Positions 8,671-17,926 are shown, counted from the first letter of the stretch. The stretch: 45,802 nucleotides of DNA from Syntrophorhabdaceae bacterium (GCA_036504895.1 DASXUJ010000119.1:1-45802); one strand, 5' to 3'. The notes: generated by a model from the sequence alone, not told the origin. Numbers and translations are program-made.

Positions 8671-9116
8671 ATTACCATTCCTATGGCGAGAAGGACAAGG
8701 TTTGCAAGAATTCCGGCAACCACGTCGTCGGCCACGACTCCGTATCCCCGCCTCAGTGCCTCTGCCTGGCGCACGGGGAAAGGCTTCACGATGTCGAAAA
8801 ACCTGAAAAGGACAAAGCCCGCGACGATATTGACTATTGTCGGCCTATGGCCGGTCATGGTCACGTACATGCCTACCAGCTCGTCCAGAACGATGTAGCA
8901 CGGGTCCTTCTCTGCCGACTTGAACAGGTTGATCAATATAACGGAAATCACACACAGGGAAGCGGTAAAAATTACATTAGCGGCAAGTGAGGAAAAAGGG
9001 AATAGGTACGCCAGGAGCGCCCCGAACGCCGACGCCCATGTACCCGGAGCAAAAGGCAGATAGCCTATGAACCCGCAGCTTACACAAAAGAGCAGGGCCT
9101 TATGTCTTATCTCCAT
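8667..9116 (-). CDS. pgpA: Phosphatidylglycerophosphatase A
   Basis: An inner-membrane enzyme that dephosphorylates phosphatidylglycerophosphate to phosphatidylglycerol. It has 149 residues from the ATG at 9116; an in-frame TTG at 9134 would add six. Family signatures are GYLPFAPGTWAS near the start, DELVGMYVT in the middle and FFDIVKPFPVRQAE followed by GYGVVADDVVAGI. Three or four hydrophobic segments are visible. The start overlaps the end of hisI, and the end overlaps the cinA-like gene. Confidence 0.92.
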   Translation of the reverse strand: MEIRHKALLFCVSCGFIGYLPFAPGTWASAFGALLAYLFPFSSLAANVIFTASLCVISVILINLFKSAEKDPCYIVLDELVGMYVTMTGHRPTIVNIVAGFVLFRFFDIVKPFPVRQAEALRRGYGVVADDVVAGILANLVLLAIGMVI

Positions 9117-9477
9117 AGACCTGTTTGTCGTCAAACACCTTTGTGCCTACCACTTTCCATCCTTTATCCCACACCCTGTAGAAGCAGCTCCAGAATCCCG
9201 TATGGCATGCAGCCACTTTCTGATTCACCATGAGCAATATCGTATCGTTGTCGCAGTCGATAAAGACCGACTTCACTTCCTGGGTATGGCCCGAGCTCTC
9301 CCCCTTGAGCCAGAGCTTGTTTCTCGAACGCGAGTAAAAATGCGCCTTACCGGACTGGAGGGTAAGGTCGAAGGCCTCTTTATTCATGTAAGCCACCATG
9401 AGCACGTCTTTCGTGCCCTCATCCTGGACCACCGCCGGGACCAGTCCTCTTTCATCCCATTTTATCTCTTCCATCAT
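9100..9477 (-). CDS. hisI: Phosphoribosyl-AMP cyclohydrolase
   Basis: Third step of histidine synthesis: opens the adenine ring of PR-AMP. At 125 residues it is the single-domain form; no HisE pyrophosphohydrolase is fused, so that activity must be encoded elsewhere. Magnesium and zinc ligands are visible: DCDND at 74-78, C91-H92 and C98. The RSRNKLWLKGESSGHTQ signature is intact. It follows hisF after 27 bases and overlaps pgpA. Confidence 0.96.
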   Translation of the reverse strand: MMEEIKWDERGLVPAVVQDEGTKDVLMVAYMNKEAFDLTLQSGKAHFYSRSRNKLWLKGESSGHTQEVKSVFIDCDNDTILLMVNQKVAACHTGFWSCFYRVWDKGWKVVGTKVFDDKQVYGDKT

Positions 9478-9504
9478 TATCCACCCATTCGGCTCGAGCC
9501 TCTG

Positions 9505-10260
9505 CTAAAGCCTTACGTTAACTCCTTTTCCCTTAAGATACCTCTTCGCGTCCATCACCGTGTGCTCCTTATAATGAAAGATGGATGCGGCAAGCACGGC
9601 ATCGGCCTTCCCTTCTACAAACCCCTCGTAAAGGTGCTCCAGGGTACCCACGCCGCCTGATGCGATTACCGGTATATTCACTCTTTCCGAAATCATGCGG
9701 GTGAGCTCGATATCAAAACCTATTTTCGTCCCGTCCCTGTCCATGCTGGTAAGGAGTATCTCGCCCGCGCCGAGTTCCTCCACCTTCTTTGCCCATTCTA
9801 TCGCGTCGACTCCCGTGGGCCGTCTTCCTCCGTAGGTAAAGACCTCAAAGCCATCGCCCTTCCTCTTCGCGTCAATGGCGATACATATGCATTGGCTGCC
9901 GAAGACCTCCGCGGCCTCCCGCACAAATTCCGGAAATTCCACCGCCGTGGTATTTATCGTTACTTTATCGGCCCCGGCAAGGAGTATCTCCCTGATGTCC
10001 TGCAGGCTCTTTATGCCTCCGCCAACCGTGAGGGGCATGAACACTTCGTGGGCGACCTTCTCCACTACCTTTATGATCGTTTTGCGTTTCTCATGGGACG
10101 CCGTGATATCAAGGAAACAAAGCTCATCGGCCATCTGCTCCTCGTAGCTCTGCGCATTCGCCACCGGGTCGCCTGCATCCCGGAGCTCGAGGAAATTTGT
10201 CCCCTTCACTACCCTTCCCTCCATCACGTCGAGACAGGGTATGATTCTCTTCGTCAACAT
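9505..10260 (-). CDS. hisF: Imidazole glycerol phosphate synthase, cyclase subunit
   Basis: A (beta/alpha)8 barrel that uses ammonia from HisH to convert PRFAR into imidazole glycerol phosphate and AICAR. 251 residues. Catalytic aspartates are seen in [14 protein letters not shown] (Asp11) and [10 protein letters not shown] (about Asp130); phosphate-binding glycines are in TVGGGI and ASGGVG. HisH is not next to it in this window. The start overlaps the hisA stop by 7 bases. Confidence 0.96.
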   Translation of the reverse strand: MLTKRIIPCLDVMEGRVVKGTNFLELRDAGDPVANAQSYEEQMADELCFLDITASHEKRKTIIKVVEKVAHEVFMPLTVGGGIKSLQDIREILLAGADKVTINTTAVEFPEFVREAAEVFGSQCICIAIDAKRKGDGFEVFTYGGRRPTGVDAIEWAKKVEELGAGEILLTSMDRDGTKIGFDIELTRMISERVNIPVIASGGVGTLEHLYEGFVEGKADAVLAASIFHYKEHTVMDAKRYLKGKGVNVRL

Positions 10261-10958
10261 AGGGCAACCGCCTCCTCGATATCGATCAATCCCTCGTATA
10301 CTGCCTTACCGAGAATTGTCGCCCAGGCGCCCATATCTTTGAGCTTCTTCACGTCATCGATGTGCGTGACCCCGCCGCTCGCGATGACCGGAATAGAGGT
10401 CATTTTCATCATCTCCTCAAGTCCCCCGTAATCGGGCCCCGAAAGCATACCGTCTCTGGCGACGCTGGTACAGAGGATGGCCATAATGCCGATCCTCTCC
10501 GCCCCTTCGAGGATCTCTTTCACATCTTTATCCACCGCGGCCTTCCAGCCCCTCACCATGGGTTTGCCGTCGAGAAGGTCGAGGCCGAGCACCACGTTTT
10601 TGAATTTGGAAAGGCCTTCGAAAAAGGTCGGGTCCTCGAGGGCCTGTGTCCCCACAATGACCCCTTGAGCCCCACATTTCGTATAGTAGTCGATCTCAGC
10701 GTCGGTCCTGATACCGCCGCCCACTTCCAAATAGCCCTGCACCCTCGTACCGATATTTTCAATCACATCACGGTGGTGAGGCGTTCCCGTCCGCGCGCCG
10801 TCAAGATCTATGATATGGAAATCCCTGGCGCCCTTCTTCATCATCTCTTCGATTTTCGAGACGGGGTCATCGCTATACACAGTTACCTTCGTAAAATCGC
10901 CCTTCATGAGACGGACACACTTCCCGCCCATTAAGTCCATGGCAAATAAGGCTTTCAT
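10254..10958 (-). CDS. hisA: ProFAR isomerase
   Basis: A (beta/alpha)8-barrel isomerase of histidine synthesis, 234 residues. The family catalytic aspartates are visible in [13 protein letters not shown] (Asp8) and [12 protein letters not shown]. Phosphate loops VGGGIR and ASGGVT are intact. A TrpF-like dual role (PriA) is possible in principle but nothing in the sequence argues for it. It overlaps the upstream exported-protein gene by 4 bases and hisF by 7. Confidence 0.95.
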   Translation of the reverse strand: MKALFAMDLMGGKCVRLMKGDFTKVTVYSDDPVSKIEEMMKKGARDFHIIDLDGARTGTPHHRDVIENIGTRVQGYLEVGGGIRTDAEIDYYTKCGAQGVIVGTQALEDPTFFEGLSKFKNVVLGLDLLDGKPMVRGWKAAVDKDVKEILEGAERIGIMAILCTSVARDGMLSGPDYGGLEEMMKMTSIPVIASGGVTHIDDVKKLKDMGAWATILGKAVYEGLIDIEEAVALC

Positions 10959-11488
10959 TCCACCACCTCAAGGAGATTATCGAGCCCTTTCGTGATTCCG
11001 TCTCCCGAAAGCCTTTCCACCGTCACCCATTTCCCGCCGCGTTTCATAAATTTCCCCAAAGTCAAAAGGTTATCCATAAGGGCTTGTTGGTCTTCTTCAT
11101 AGACAAACACCCGTTTCATGACGCCTTTATTGATAAGATGCATGTGAAATCCCACCCGGGCCGGCCTGTCAACCGCAAAATCACCGCCCTGCCGCTCCTC
11201 GAACCTGTAAATAAGCACGTTGATATACTGTGTTCTTGCAGTACCTTCCAGAAACCCCATATCCTTATCCGTCAGGGCCGATTGCAATTGGTTTTTCACG
11301 ATCAATTCCGCATCCTGGTGGACTCTTCCCACATTAATCAACCTTCCGCAATACCTGCACTTGTCAATGCCCCCTCCCTCGGATACCCTCTCCACTTCTA
11401 TCCCGAGGTCGCCTATGGCCCGGCAGACATTGTGCCAGGGAGTAAAAATACTTAATATCAAAAAGAGCACGCTCAGGAAGGCACGCAT
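10955..11488 (-). CDS. Unknown exported protein, first gene of the his-recA run
   Basis: 177 residues, no function recognised. An N-terminal hydrophobic segment (MRAFLSVLFLILSIFTPW) looks like a signal peptide or membrane anchor. The mature part is alpha/beta in character and holds a CRYCG motif near residue 45, which could be a metal or redox site but is the only such pair. A GGGTG-like Shine-Dalgarno (AAGGGGTG) precedes the ATG. It overlaps hisA by an ATGA, so it is translated with the histidine genes, which says little about its role. Confidence 0.7.
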   Translation of the reverse strand: MRAFLSVLFLILSIFTPWHNVCRAIGDLGIEVERVSEGGGIDKCRYCGRLINVGRVHQDAELIVKNQLQSALTDKDMGFLEGTARTQYINVLIYRFEERQGGDFAVDRPARVGFHMHLINKGVMKRVFVYEEDQQALMDNLLTLGKFMKRGGKWVTVERLSGDGITKGLDNLLEVVE

Positions 11489-11726
11489 TTTTCACCCCTT
11501 TCGAGTCGATAGTTCTTAATAATTGTATAGGAAAACGGCCATAAAGAAAAGACTAAAAGCGGAAAAGACCAAAGGATTTCGGGTTACATAAAGCGGTCCG
11601 CCTAAGGCAATACCGCCGGAGAGACAGGGGCGCCCGGTGCGGGGCCCATGTTTTCTTTCAAATCCTTCGGAAAAATGGTAAAAATATAAGAAATTGAGAT
11701 ATCGATAAGGAATCCTATCAACGGGT

Positions 11727-13121
11727 GTGGCCAAAATGACAGAAGAAATACTGGTTCAGATGTTGCGAAAATATCGACAGTCCTCAATCTTCGCTCACTA
11801 CGCCTCTCTTTCGCAGGAGAAGAAAGTCGTCTTTCTGGAAGAATCGGGTCAGTTTGATTTCGACCTTGCCTTTTCTCTTTACGGTGATTCTCTCAAGACA
11901 AAAGCAGGCGCTGCCGGGGCAGACTCTATTGATCCGGCGCCTATCCTGACCATTCCCCGCACCGCCGAGGGGATCGCACGAAAAGAAGAAGCGCTCCGTG
12001 CGGGCGAGACCCTCCTCCGTGAAGGCAAGGTAGCAGTGCTCATCGTCGCCGGAGGCCAGGGTTCGCGCCTCGGATTCGAGGGCCCTAAAGGCGCATTCCC
12101 TATTTCCCCTATCAAAGGAAAAACGCTTTTCCGCCTCTTCTGCGAGTCCTTGAAAGCCATGTCCCTCCTTTACGGATGTCCCATCCCTCTCGTTATCATG
12201 ACCAGCCGGGAGAACGATCTCGATACGAGGAAATACTTCGATTCCCATCGATATTTCGGCCTCGAATCCGGTAATGTCGATTTTTTTCAGCAGGGAATGC
12301 TGCCTACCGTCACGCCCGAGGGCGAATTTCTTTTAAAAGATGAAACCCATTTCTTCACAAATCCCGATGGACACGGAGGCTCTTTGAAGGGCATTTACGA
12401 CTCGGGCCTCCTTGACCGTCTCATGTCCAGGGGTGTATCCGAACTTTTTTATTGTCAGGTAGACAACCCCCTGGTGAGAATGGCCGACCCGGTATTCCTC
12501 GGCTATCATCACCTTAAAGGATCGGAGATGAGTACGAAGGTGGTGAGGCGTGAAAATATCGAGGAAAAAGTAGGAGTTTATGTTACGGTGGGCGGCAAGG
12601 AAGCCATAGTCGAATATAGCGACCTCGGCGGCAAACATATGGAAGCCCTGGACGACAAGGGAAATATCCTTTATTGGGGTGGGAATACGGCAATTCATAT
12701 CCTCAGCCTCGAATTCGTGAGACGCTTGAATTCCCACGGCTTCGTCCTTCCCTACCACCGCGCCTCAAGGCCTGTCGATGCGTGGAAGCCTGAGGGCGGC
12801 TTTGAACGGGCCGAAGGATGGAAGTTCGAGACTTTTGTATTCGATGCCATACCTTTTGCGGGAAAGACATGCGCCATTGAAGTCTCCAGGGAAGAAGAAT
12901 TCTCCCCTGTCAAGAATAGCGAGGGCCCCGATTCACCCCGCACCGCCTCGGAGGCTATGAACAGGCTCTTCCGGAAATGGCTCGAGGATTCGGGGGTCTC
13001 CGTGGCGCCCGGCGCCCGGGTAGAGATCAGCCCTTTATTCGCCGTCGATAGGGAGCGGCTTGCGTTGAAACTGGCGGGTGAGAAAATCGAGATCACCCGG
13101 GATACCTACCTTGGCGATTAG
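11727..13121 (+). CDS. UDP-N-acetylhexosamine / UDP-sugar pyrophosphorylase, eukaryotic type
   Basis: 464 residues of the UDPGP family. The nucleotide-binding signature LIVAGGQGSRLGFEGPKG lies at about 105-122. FFQQGMLP, NPDGHGGSLKGI and YCQVDNPLVR match the UAP1-type active site (uracil and sugar contacts). By family it makes UDP-GlcNAc or UDP-GalNAc (or another UDP-sugar) from UTP and the sugar-1-phosphate. Bacteria usually use GlmU, so this is an extra or alternative enzyme. Start choice is uncertain: GTG at 11727 or ATG at 11736, neither with a strong Shine-Dalgarno. It could feed the glycan cluster at 26-42 kb. Confidence 0.85.
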   Translation: MAKMTEEILVQMLRKYRQSSIFAHYASLSQEKKVVFLEESGQFDFDLAFSLYGDSLKTKAGAAGADSIDPAPILTIPRTAEGIARKEEALRAGETLLREGKVAVLIVAGGQGSRLGFEGPKGAFPISPIKGKTLFRLFCESLKAMSLLYGCPIPLVIMTSRENDLDTRKYFDSHRYFGLESGNVDFFQQGMLPTVTPEGEFLLKDETHFFTNPDGHGGSLKGIYDSGLLDRLMSRGVSELFYCQVDNPLVRMADPVFLGYHHLKGSEMSTKVVRRENIEEKVGVYVTVGGKEAIVEYSDLGGKHMEALDDKGNILYWGGNTAIHILSLEFVRRLNSHGFVLPYHRASRPVDAWKPEGGFERAEGWKFETFVFDAIPFAGKTCAIEVSREEEFSPVKNSEGPDSPRTASEAMNRLFRKWLEDSGVSVAPGARVEISPLFAVDRERLALKLAGEKIEITRDTYLGD

Positions 13122-13229
13122 GCGAATGAACACCATCACGGCAACAGGTGATCACGCAGGCGGTGAGTCTGTGCTGCCGGACCGTCATGGGTGCACCTGC
13201 GCCGGAGTGCGGGGAAGGGAGTGTCTCTC

Positions 13230-13862
13230 ATGATAAGAATTCTCATTGCCGACGACCATCCCATCGTGCGACGGGGCCTGAAGCAGATACTCTCCGACGA
13301 GCCCGATATGGCGGTACCCGGCGAAGCCAGTGACGCCAATGAAGTGCTCGCCCTCATGACAAAGGGCACCTGGGATATCGTGATCCTCGATATCAAGATG
13401 CCCGGACGGAGCGGCCTGGACGTACTGAAAGAGCTGAGACAGAAATACCCTAAACTGCCCGTCCTCGTCTTAAGCATCCATCCGGAAGACCAGTACGCGG
13501 TGCGGGCACTGAGGACCGGGGCCGCGGGCTATCTCACCAAAGAGAGTGCCCCCGAAGAACTGGTAAAAGCCATCAGAACCATTCTCAATAGGGGGAAATA
13601 CGTAAGTGCCAGCCTGGCCGAGCGCCTCGCCTTCGAATTGGAGACGGACGGCGGAAAGGCATCTCATTTTAAGCTGTCGAACCGGGAGTACCAGGTAATG
13701 CTCCTGATCGCCGGAGGTAAGCGGTTAAGCGATATCGCAGATGAATTATCCCTGAGCGTGAAGACGATCAGCACCTACAGGGCCCGTATCCTTGAGAAAA
13801 TGAGTCTCAAAAATAATGCCGAAGTCACCCATTATGCGATAAAAAACCTTCTGGTCGAATAA
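13230..13862 (+). CDS. NarL/FixJ-family response regulator, no adjacent kinase
   Basis: 210 residues. The receiver domain (1-120) has the acidic pair D8-D9, phospho-acceptor D54 (VILDIKMPG) and K104. The C-terminal LuxR-type helix-turn-helix (about 145-205) includes LSNREYQVMLLIAGGKRLSDI and LSLSVKTISTYRARI. The ATG at 13230 follows GGGGAAGGGA by 9 bases; an earlier in-frame ATG adds 13 residues ahead of the receiver strand and is unlikely. No histidine kinase gene is in the window. It is the last protein gene before the structured RNA candidate. Confidence 0.92.
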   Translation: MIRILIADDHPIVRRGLKQILSDEPDMAVPGEASDANEVLALMTKGTWDIVILDIKMPGRSGLDVLKELRQKYPKLPVLVLSIHPEDQYAVRALRTGAAGYLTKESAPEELVKAIRTILNRGKYVSASLAERLAFELETDGGKASHFKLSNREYQVMLLIAGGKRLSDIADELSLSVKTISTYRARILEKMSLKNNAEVTHYAIKNLLVE

Positions 13863-13959
13863 ATCTCCCTATTTGTAGGACAAATTCGGACATATAAATC
13901 AGAAATCAACCTATTTTCACACTTTCATCGATTTGATATGCTTATAGGGTAACAGATGA

Positions 13960-14165
13960 GGTGGCATACGGATGTTCGCACCGTGCGAATACTTCAAAAG
14001 ACCGGACATCCGTAAGCCGATTCACTGAGTGAGGTACCGATTTTTAACCGGTCGAAGTTTAGTGGATTATCCCTCCGACACATCCTTTGGTATTTCAGAA
14101 TGGAGGGTGACCGCTCACTGAAATAGGCTGCACCCCTGCCACCCCCCCTTCAGGTATGGGGTGCA
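13960..14165 (+). ncRNA. Unidentified structured RNA candidate with possible pseudoknots
   Basis: The region 13863-14315 holds no convincing protein gene but an unusual density of long perfect pairings. A closing stem GGTGGCA (13960-13966) pairs with TGCCACC (14137-14143). Directly stacked on its 5' side, TACGGATGT (13967-13975) pairs with ACATCCGTA (14006-14014), enclosing the hairpin TCGCAC/GTGCGA. ACTTC and GACCGG (13991-14005) match CCGGTCGAAGT (14048-14058), which would make a pseudoknot. CCCTCC (14071-14076) with GGAGGG (14102-14107) and TATTTCAG (14091-14098) with CTGAAATA (14118-14125) would make a second. A final hairpin TGCACCCC/GGGGTGCA (14129-14165) competes with the closing stem. 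The strand is not proven; a weak promoter-like TTTCAC-N16-TATGCT at 13915-13942 favours plus. The tail 14166-14315 shows nothing clear. Confidence 0.45.
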
Positions 14166-14315
14166 TCTATTTCGTGAGATTTTCGCTTACAATTTCTCAG
14201 CCATTTCTCTAAAGGGTTAAGCTTTTTAGATAATCCTGCGCCGCGCTGCCGGCCACCCTTCCCGGACCCGGACAAACAAAGGTATCAAAATCTTCGGATA
14301 TACTTCGAATTCCCC

Positions 14316-15752
14316 CTAACGGCCCTCCAGCACATGAATCTTTATAAAATTAGTCGTACCTCCCACGAGCAGCGGCAGGCTCGCCACGATCACCAGTTTG
14401 TCGCCCACAGACGCGTATCCTAACTCGATGAGCTCCCGATCGAGGCGCCTTACAAGCTCTTCGGAGGTTTCGAGGCTTTCCACGCGATAGGGGAGGACCC
14501 CCCAATAAAGGGCCATACGGTTCACCACTTTTTCGTAGGGAGAAAAGGCCACTATGGGTGTTTCCGGCCTGAATTCAGAAATGAGGTGGGCTGTGAAGCC
14601 GGTGGTGGTGAAAGCGACGATAAACTTCGCCCCTACCTCCGCGGCCGCCCGTGACGCCGCATGGGCAATAGCTTCGGGTATCTCGCAGATCCTGTCCGGC
14701 CCGAAAGAGAAGGGCCGGTGTTCACCCGGGCCCACCCTGGAGCTTTCGGTATATCGGATAATTCTGCCCATGGTCTCCACTGCCTGGACAGGAAACTTCC
14801 CCGAGGCAGTCTCTTCGGAAAGCATGAGTGCGTCGGTCCCGTCAATCACCGCATTCGCCACATCAGTGGCCTCCGCCCTGGTCGGTCTCTCGTGGACCGT
14901 CATCGACTCGAGCATCTGGGTTGCCGTAATGACGAGCTTCCTGTTCCCCCGGGCTTTCTCGATGAGCATCTTCTGATAGAGGGGAACCTGTTCCAGGGGA
15001 GTCTCGACCCCGAGGTCCCCCCGGGCTACCATGATGCCGTCTACCTCTTTGAGAATCTCGTCGATGGCATCGATGGCTTCCTTTTTTTCGATCTTTGCGA
15101 TAATGGGAATAGACGCATTTCTCTTCGCGAGCCAAGTCCTGGCCGCACGCACGTCCCTCACGGACCGTACAAAAGAAAGAGCCACATAATCGATCCCCAT
15201 TGCAAGCCCGAACTCGAGGTCCTGCTTATCCTTTGCCGTGAAAGACAACTCCTTGAGCTTCATCCCGGGCAGGTTTACCCCTTTCTTTTCCCTCAGTACG
15301 CCCCCTTCGACTATTGAAGTAACAAGCCTCTCTCCTTCTTTGTGAAGGACCTTCAACTGGATCATGCCATCGTCGAGGAGAATGACGTCGCCCGTCTTCG
15401 CCGCATCGATAAGGGTGGGATAGGGGATGAAGAAGGCTTTTGCAGTACCCAACCCTTCGCCTGTTAAAATATCGACCTGGTCTCCCGCCGTCAGTTTTAC
15501 CTTGCCCCCCTGAAGCCGGCCGACTCTGATCTTTATGCCCTGGAGGTCCTGGAGTATGGCAACGGGTTTCTCGAGCTTGAGCGATGCCCTGCGAATCTTC
15601 CCGATCACTTCTCCATGGGAGGCGTGATCCCCGTGGGAAAAATTGAGTCTCGCCACATTCATTCCGCTCGCGATCAGGGCTTCAATTTTACTCTCCCTTT
15701 GTGTGGCGGGTCCTATGGTGCAGACTATTCTCGCTTTTCTCCCATCCTCCAT
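14316..15752 (-). CDS. pyk: Pyruvate kinase
   Basis: Last step of glycolysis: phosphoenolpyruvate and ADP to pyruvate and ATP. 478 residues, normal length. Visible landmarks are the N-terminal RIVCTIGPAT and RLNFSHGDHASH, the barrel active-site stretch IAKIEKKEAIDAIDEIL (catalytic Lys), MVARGDLGVE and TATQMLESM. The C-terminal allosteric domain is present, without the extra PEP-utiliser-like domain of Bacillus enzymes. recG lies upstream on the same strand after an 86-base gap, so co-transcription is possible. Confidence 0.97.
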   Translation of the reverse strand: MEDGRKARIVCTIGPATQRESKIEALIASGMNVARLNFSHGDHASHGEVIGKIRRASLKLEKPVAILQDLQGIKIRVGRLQGGKVKLTAGDQVDILTGEGLGTAKAFFIPYPTLIDAAKTGDVILLDDGMIQLKVLHKEGERLVTSIVEGGVLREKKGVNLPGMKLKELSFTAKDKQDLEFGLAMGIDYVALSFVRSVRDVRAARTWLAKRNASIPIIAKIEKKEAIDAIDEILKEVDGIMVARGDLGVETPLEQVPLYQKMLIEKARGNRKLVITATQMLESMTVHERPTRAEATDVANAVIDGTDALMLSEETASGKFPVQAVETMGRIIRYTESSRVGPGEHRPFSFGPDRICEIPEAIAHAASRAAAEVGAKFIVAFTTTGFTAHLISEFRPETPIVAFSPYEKVVNRMALYWGVLPYRVESLETSEELVRRLDRELIELGYASVGDKLVIVASLPLLVGGTTNFIKIHVLEGR

Positions 15753-15838
15753 GGAGGTCCTCCTTCAGATTTATTTTCCCGGGACAGAGACCCGGGGCTG
15801 TCTCCCCCGCCGCTTTAGTCCATCGGGCGCCGGTCAAA

Positions 15839-17926
15839 TTATGCAATATCGAAAACATTGAGGCCGTGAGACCACCTTTTAGCAAAGATCGCCTTGATCT
15901 CCTCCGCTTCAGGATGGGACCACTCTTTCAGGGCCTCCGCGGCTAATTCGCGGGCAAGGGCCATCGTTTCCCCGTCACGGCGGAGGTCTCCTATCCGGAA
16001 ACCGGTGAGACCCGATTGCCTTAGCCCCAACATCTCTCCCGCCCCCCTGATCTTCAGATCCTCCTCGGCAATCAGGAAGCCGTCATTCGTTTTGGCAAGG
16101 ATTTTGAGGCGGCGCGACGCCTGCTCCGTTCGTTTCGCTTGGGTTAGGAGAAGGCACTTCGAGGGAAAGGTGCTTCTTCCGACCCTCCCCCTGAGCTGGT
16201 GCAACTGGGAAAGACCGAACCTTTCCGCATGTTCTACGGCAATCACGGTGGCGTTCGGCACGTCGATTCCGACTTCAACCACGGTCGTGCAGACCAGCAC
16301 GTCCACCTCTCCGGCCTTGAAAGCGGACATGATCTGCTCCTTCTCCCGGGGTTTCATTTTCCCGTGGAGAAGGCCTATCCTTCTGCCGGGAAAGAGGGTC
16401 TCCGCGTGGGAAGCCATGGCCGTGGCATCGAGAAGGTCCACTTTTTCGGACTGTTCCACGAGGGGATAGACCATGTATGCCTGCCGGCCCTTCTCAAGCT
16501 CGGCCTCTATCATGCGATACGCTTCAGACCGCAGGGAATCGGGCAGGACATGGGTCGCGATCCGGTGCCTGCCCCGGGGGAGCTCGTCGAGGATCGACAC
16601 GTCGAGGTCTCCATGGAGGACCAGGGAAAGGGTTCTCGGGATTGGGGTGGCGCTCATCACGAGGACATGGGGCATGAACCCTTTCTGCTTCAGGGTCCTC
16701 CTCTGGCTCACGCCGAACCTGTGCTGCTCGTCCACCACCACGAGCCCGAGCCGCGTCAGAGTGACATCCTTTTGCAGAAGGGCGTGGGTACCGATCAGGA
16801 TGAAGGACTTTTCGGACTCCATTCGCCTGAGTGTCTCCTCCCTCTCCTTTCCCATGTCGCCCCTCAGGTAAAAGACCGGCACCCCTGTCTCCTCGAACAT
16901 CCTGTGGACCGTCAGGTAATGCTGCTCGGCCAGTATCTCCGTGGGCGCCATAAAGGCCGCCTGCAACCCGTCTCCTACCGCAATACAGGATGCGAGGATG
17001 GCGAGAATCGTCTTGCCGGAGCCCACGTCCCCCTGGAGCAGGCGGTTCATGGGGCGCAACCCCGCCATGTCTCCTTCTATTTCTTCCAAGACCCTTTGTT
17101 GTGCGGTGGTGAGATCGAAGGTGAGGTTTCCAAGGGTCCCCCTGTAAAGGTCATTATTGATGTCAAGCCTGATGCCCGGAAATCTTCTCCCCTCTTCCCG
17201 CTCAAGGAGCACTGCCGCTTGGAAAAGGAAGAATTCTTCTATAATGAGCCTTTTTCGCTCGACAAAATCTTCATCCGATAATGGAGGAGGGACATGAGGG
17301 AAATGGAGCGCTTCCAGCGCCTCCCTGAGTGACGGCAGTCTGTGGCGACTCTCGATTCCAACGGGTATGAGGCTTTCCAGAGAGGCGCCATGGTCCTCGA
17401 AGGCTTTCTTCACCAGTCTCTTTAATATTCCCCGTTTAACCCCCTCGATCTCCGGATAGAGTGGGATCACGGCCTTGTACTCTCGCGACTCCTCCTCGTT
17501 TTCAAGTGGCATCACATCGGGATGAACGATCTGTCTTTGCGCGCCGAAACGCGTCACTTTGCCCGATATCAGGAGAAGGGTGCCCTTCGAGGCGCTTTCC
17601 TTGAGATAACGAGGGGGATGGTGGAACCATTTCAGGCAGATCGTACCCGTATCGTCCGTCACCACCGCCTGATACCCGGCTTTTCCGCCCCTGCGGAAAG
17701 AGAGGGAGCCCTGGGTGAGCACTCGAGCGACAATGAGTGCCGGCTCTCCTTCTTCGATCTCCGAAATGGGCCTTATCTCCCTCCTGTCCTCGTACCTGGT
17801 GGGCAGGAAAAAGAGGAGGTCCTCAATTGTATGAATGGCCCTGCCTGCAAGTCCACGGGTTATGGCAGGTCCTACCCCCTTGAGGTCGCTCACGGGCCGG
17901 TCGAGATTTTCATTTCTCTTTCGCAT
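15839..17926 (-). CDS. recG: ATP-dependent DNA helicase RecG
   Basis: Branch-migration helicase that regresses stalled forks, 695 residues. The N-terminal wedge/OB domain comes first (LKGVGPAITRGL, then LFFLPTRYEDRR). The helicase motor follows with LLQGDVGSGKTILA (Walker A), VVDEQHRFGV (DEQH box), MSATPIPRTL and QLRGRVGRS (motif VI). The C-terminal RecG hook region contains LKIRGAGEMLG. The ATG at 17926 is the first possible start, since an in-frame stop lies at 17936-17938. It has no Shine-Dalgarno and an AT-rich TATATT-like sequence shortly upstream, so a short-leader or leaderless mRNA is possible. Divergent from the macro-domain gene. Confidence 0.96.
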   Translation of the reverse strand: MRKRNENLDRPVSDLKGVGPAITRGLAGRAIHTIEDLLFFLPTRYEDRREIRPISEIEEGEPALIVARVLTQGSLSFRRGGKAGYQAVVTDDTGTICLKWFHHPPRYLKESASKGTLLLISGKVTRFGAQRQIVHPDVMPLENEEESREYKAVIPLYPEIEGVKRGILKRLVKKAFEDHGASLESLIPVGIESRHRLPSLREALEALHFPHVPPPLSDEDFVERKRLIIEEFFLFQAAVLLEREEGRRFPGIRLDINNDLYRGTLGNLTFDLTTAQQRVLEEIEGDMAGLRPMNRLLQGDVGSGKTILAILASCIAVGDGLQAAFMAPTEILAEQHYLTVHRMFEETGVPVFYLRGDMGKEREETLRRMESEKSFILIGTHALLQKDVTLTRLGLVVVDEQHRFGVSQRRTLKQKGFMPHVLVMSATPIPRTLSLVLHGDLDVSILDELPRGRHRIATHVLPDSLRSEAYRMIEAELEKGRQAYMVYPLVEQSEKVDLLDATAMASHAETLFPGRRIGLLHGKMKPREKEQIMSAFKAGEVDVLVCTTVVEVGIDVPNATVIAVEHAERFGLSQLHQLRGRVGRSTFPSKCLLLTQAKRTEQASRRLKILAKTNDGFLIAEEDLKIRGAGEMLGLRQSGLTGFRIGDLRRDGETMALARELAAEALKEWSHPEAEEIKAIFAKRWSHGLNVFDIA

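Noticed and set aside
11516-11734. A 72-codon minus-strand frame in the gap before the pyrophosphorylase gene
   Set aside because: No Shine-Dalgarno, aromatic-rich random composition, and no overlap or coupling with neighbours. The 238-base gap shows only a weak TACAAT-like box for the minus operon.
13960-14165. CsrA-sponge RNA of the RsmY/RsmZ type, suggested by the adjacent NarL-type regulator
   Set aside because: Only about four GGA triplets are present, and most sit in stems and not in hairpin loops.
13960-14165. tmRNA, suggested by two pseudoknots
   Set aside because: No tRNA-like ends, no CCA and no tag reading frame ending in an Ala-Ala type sequence.
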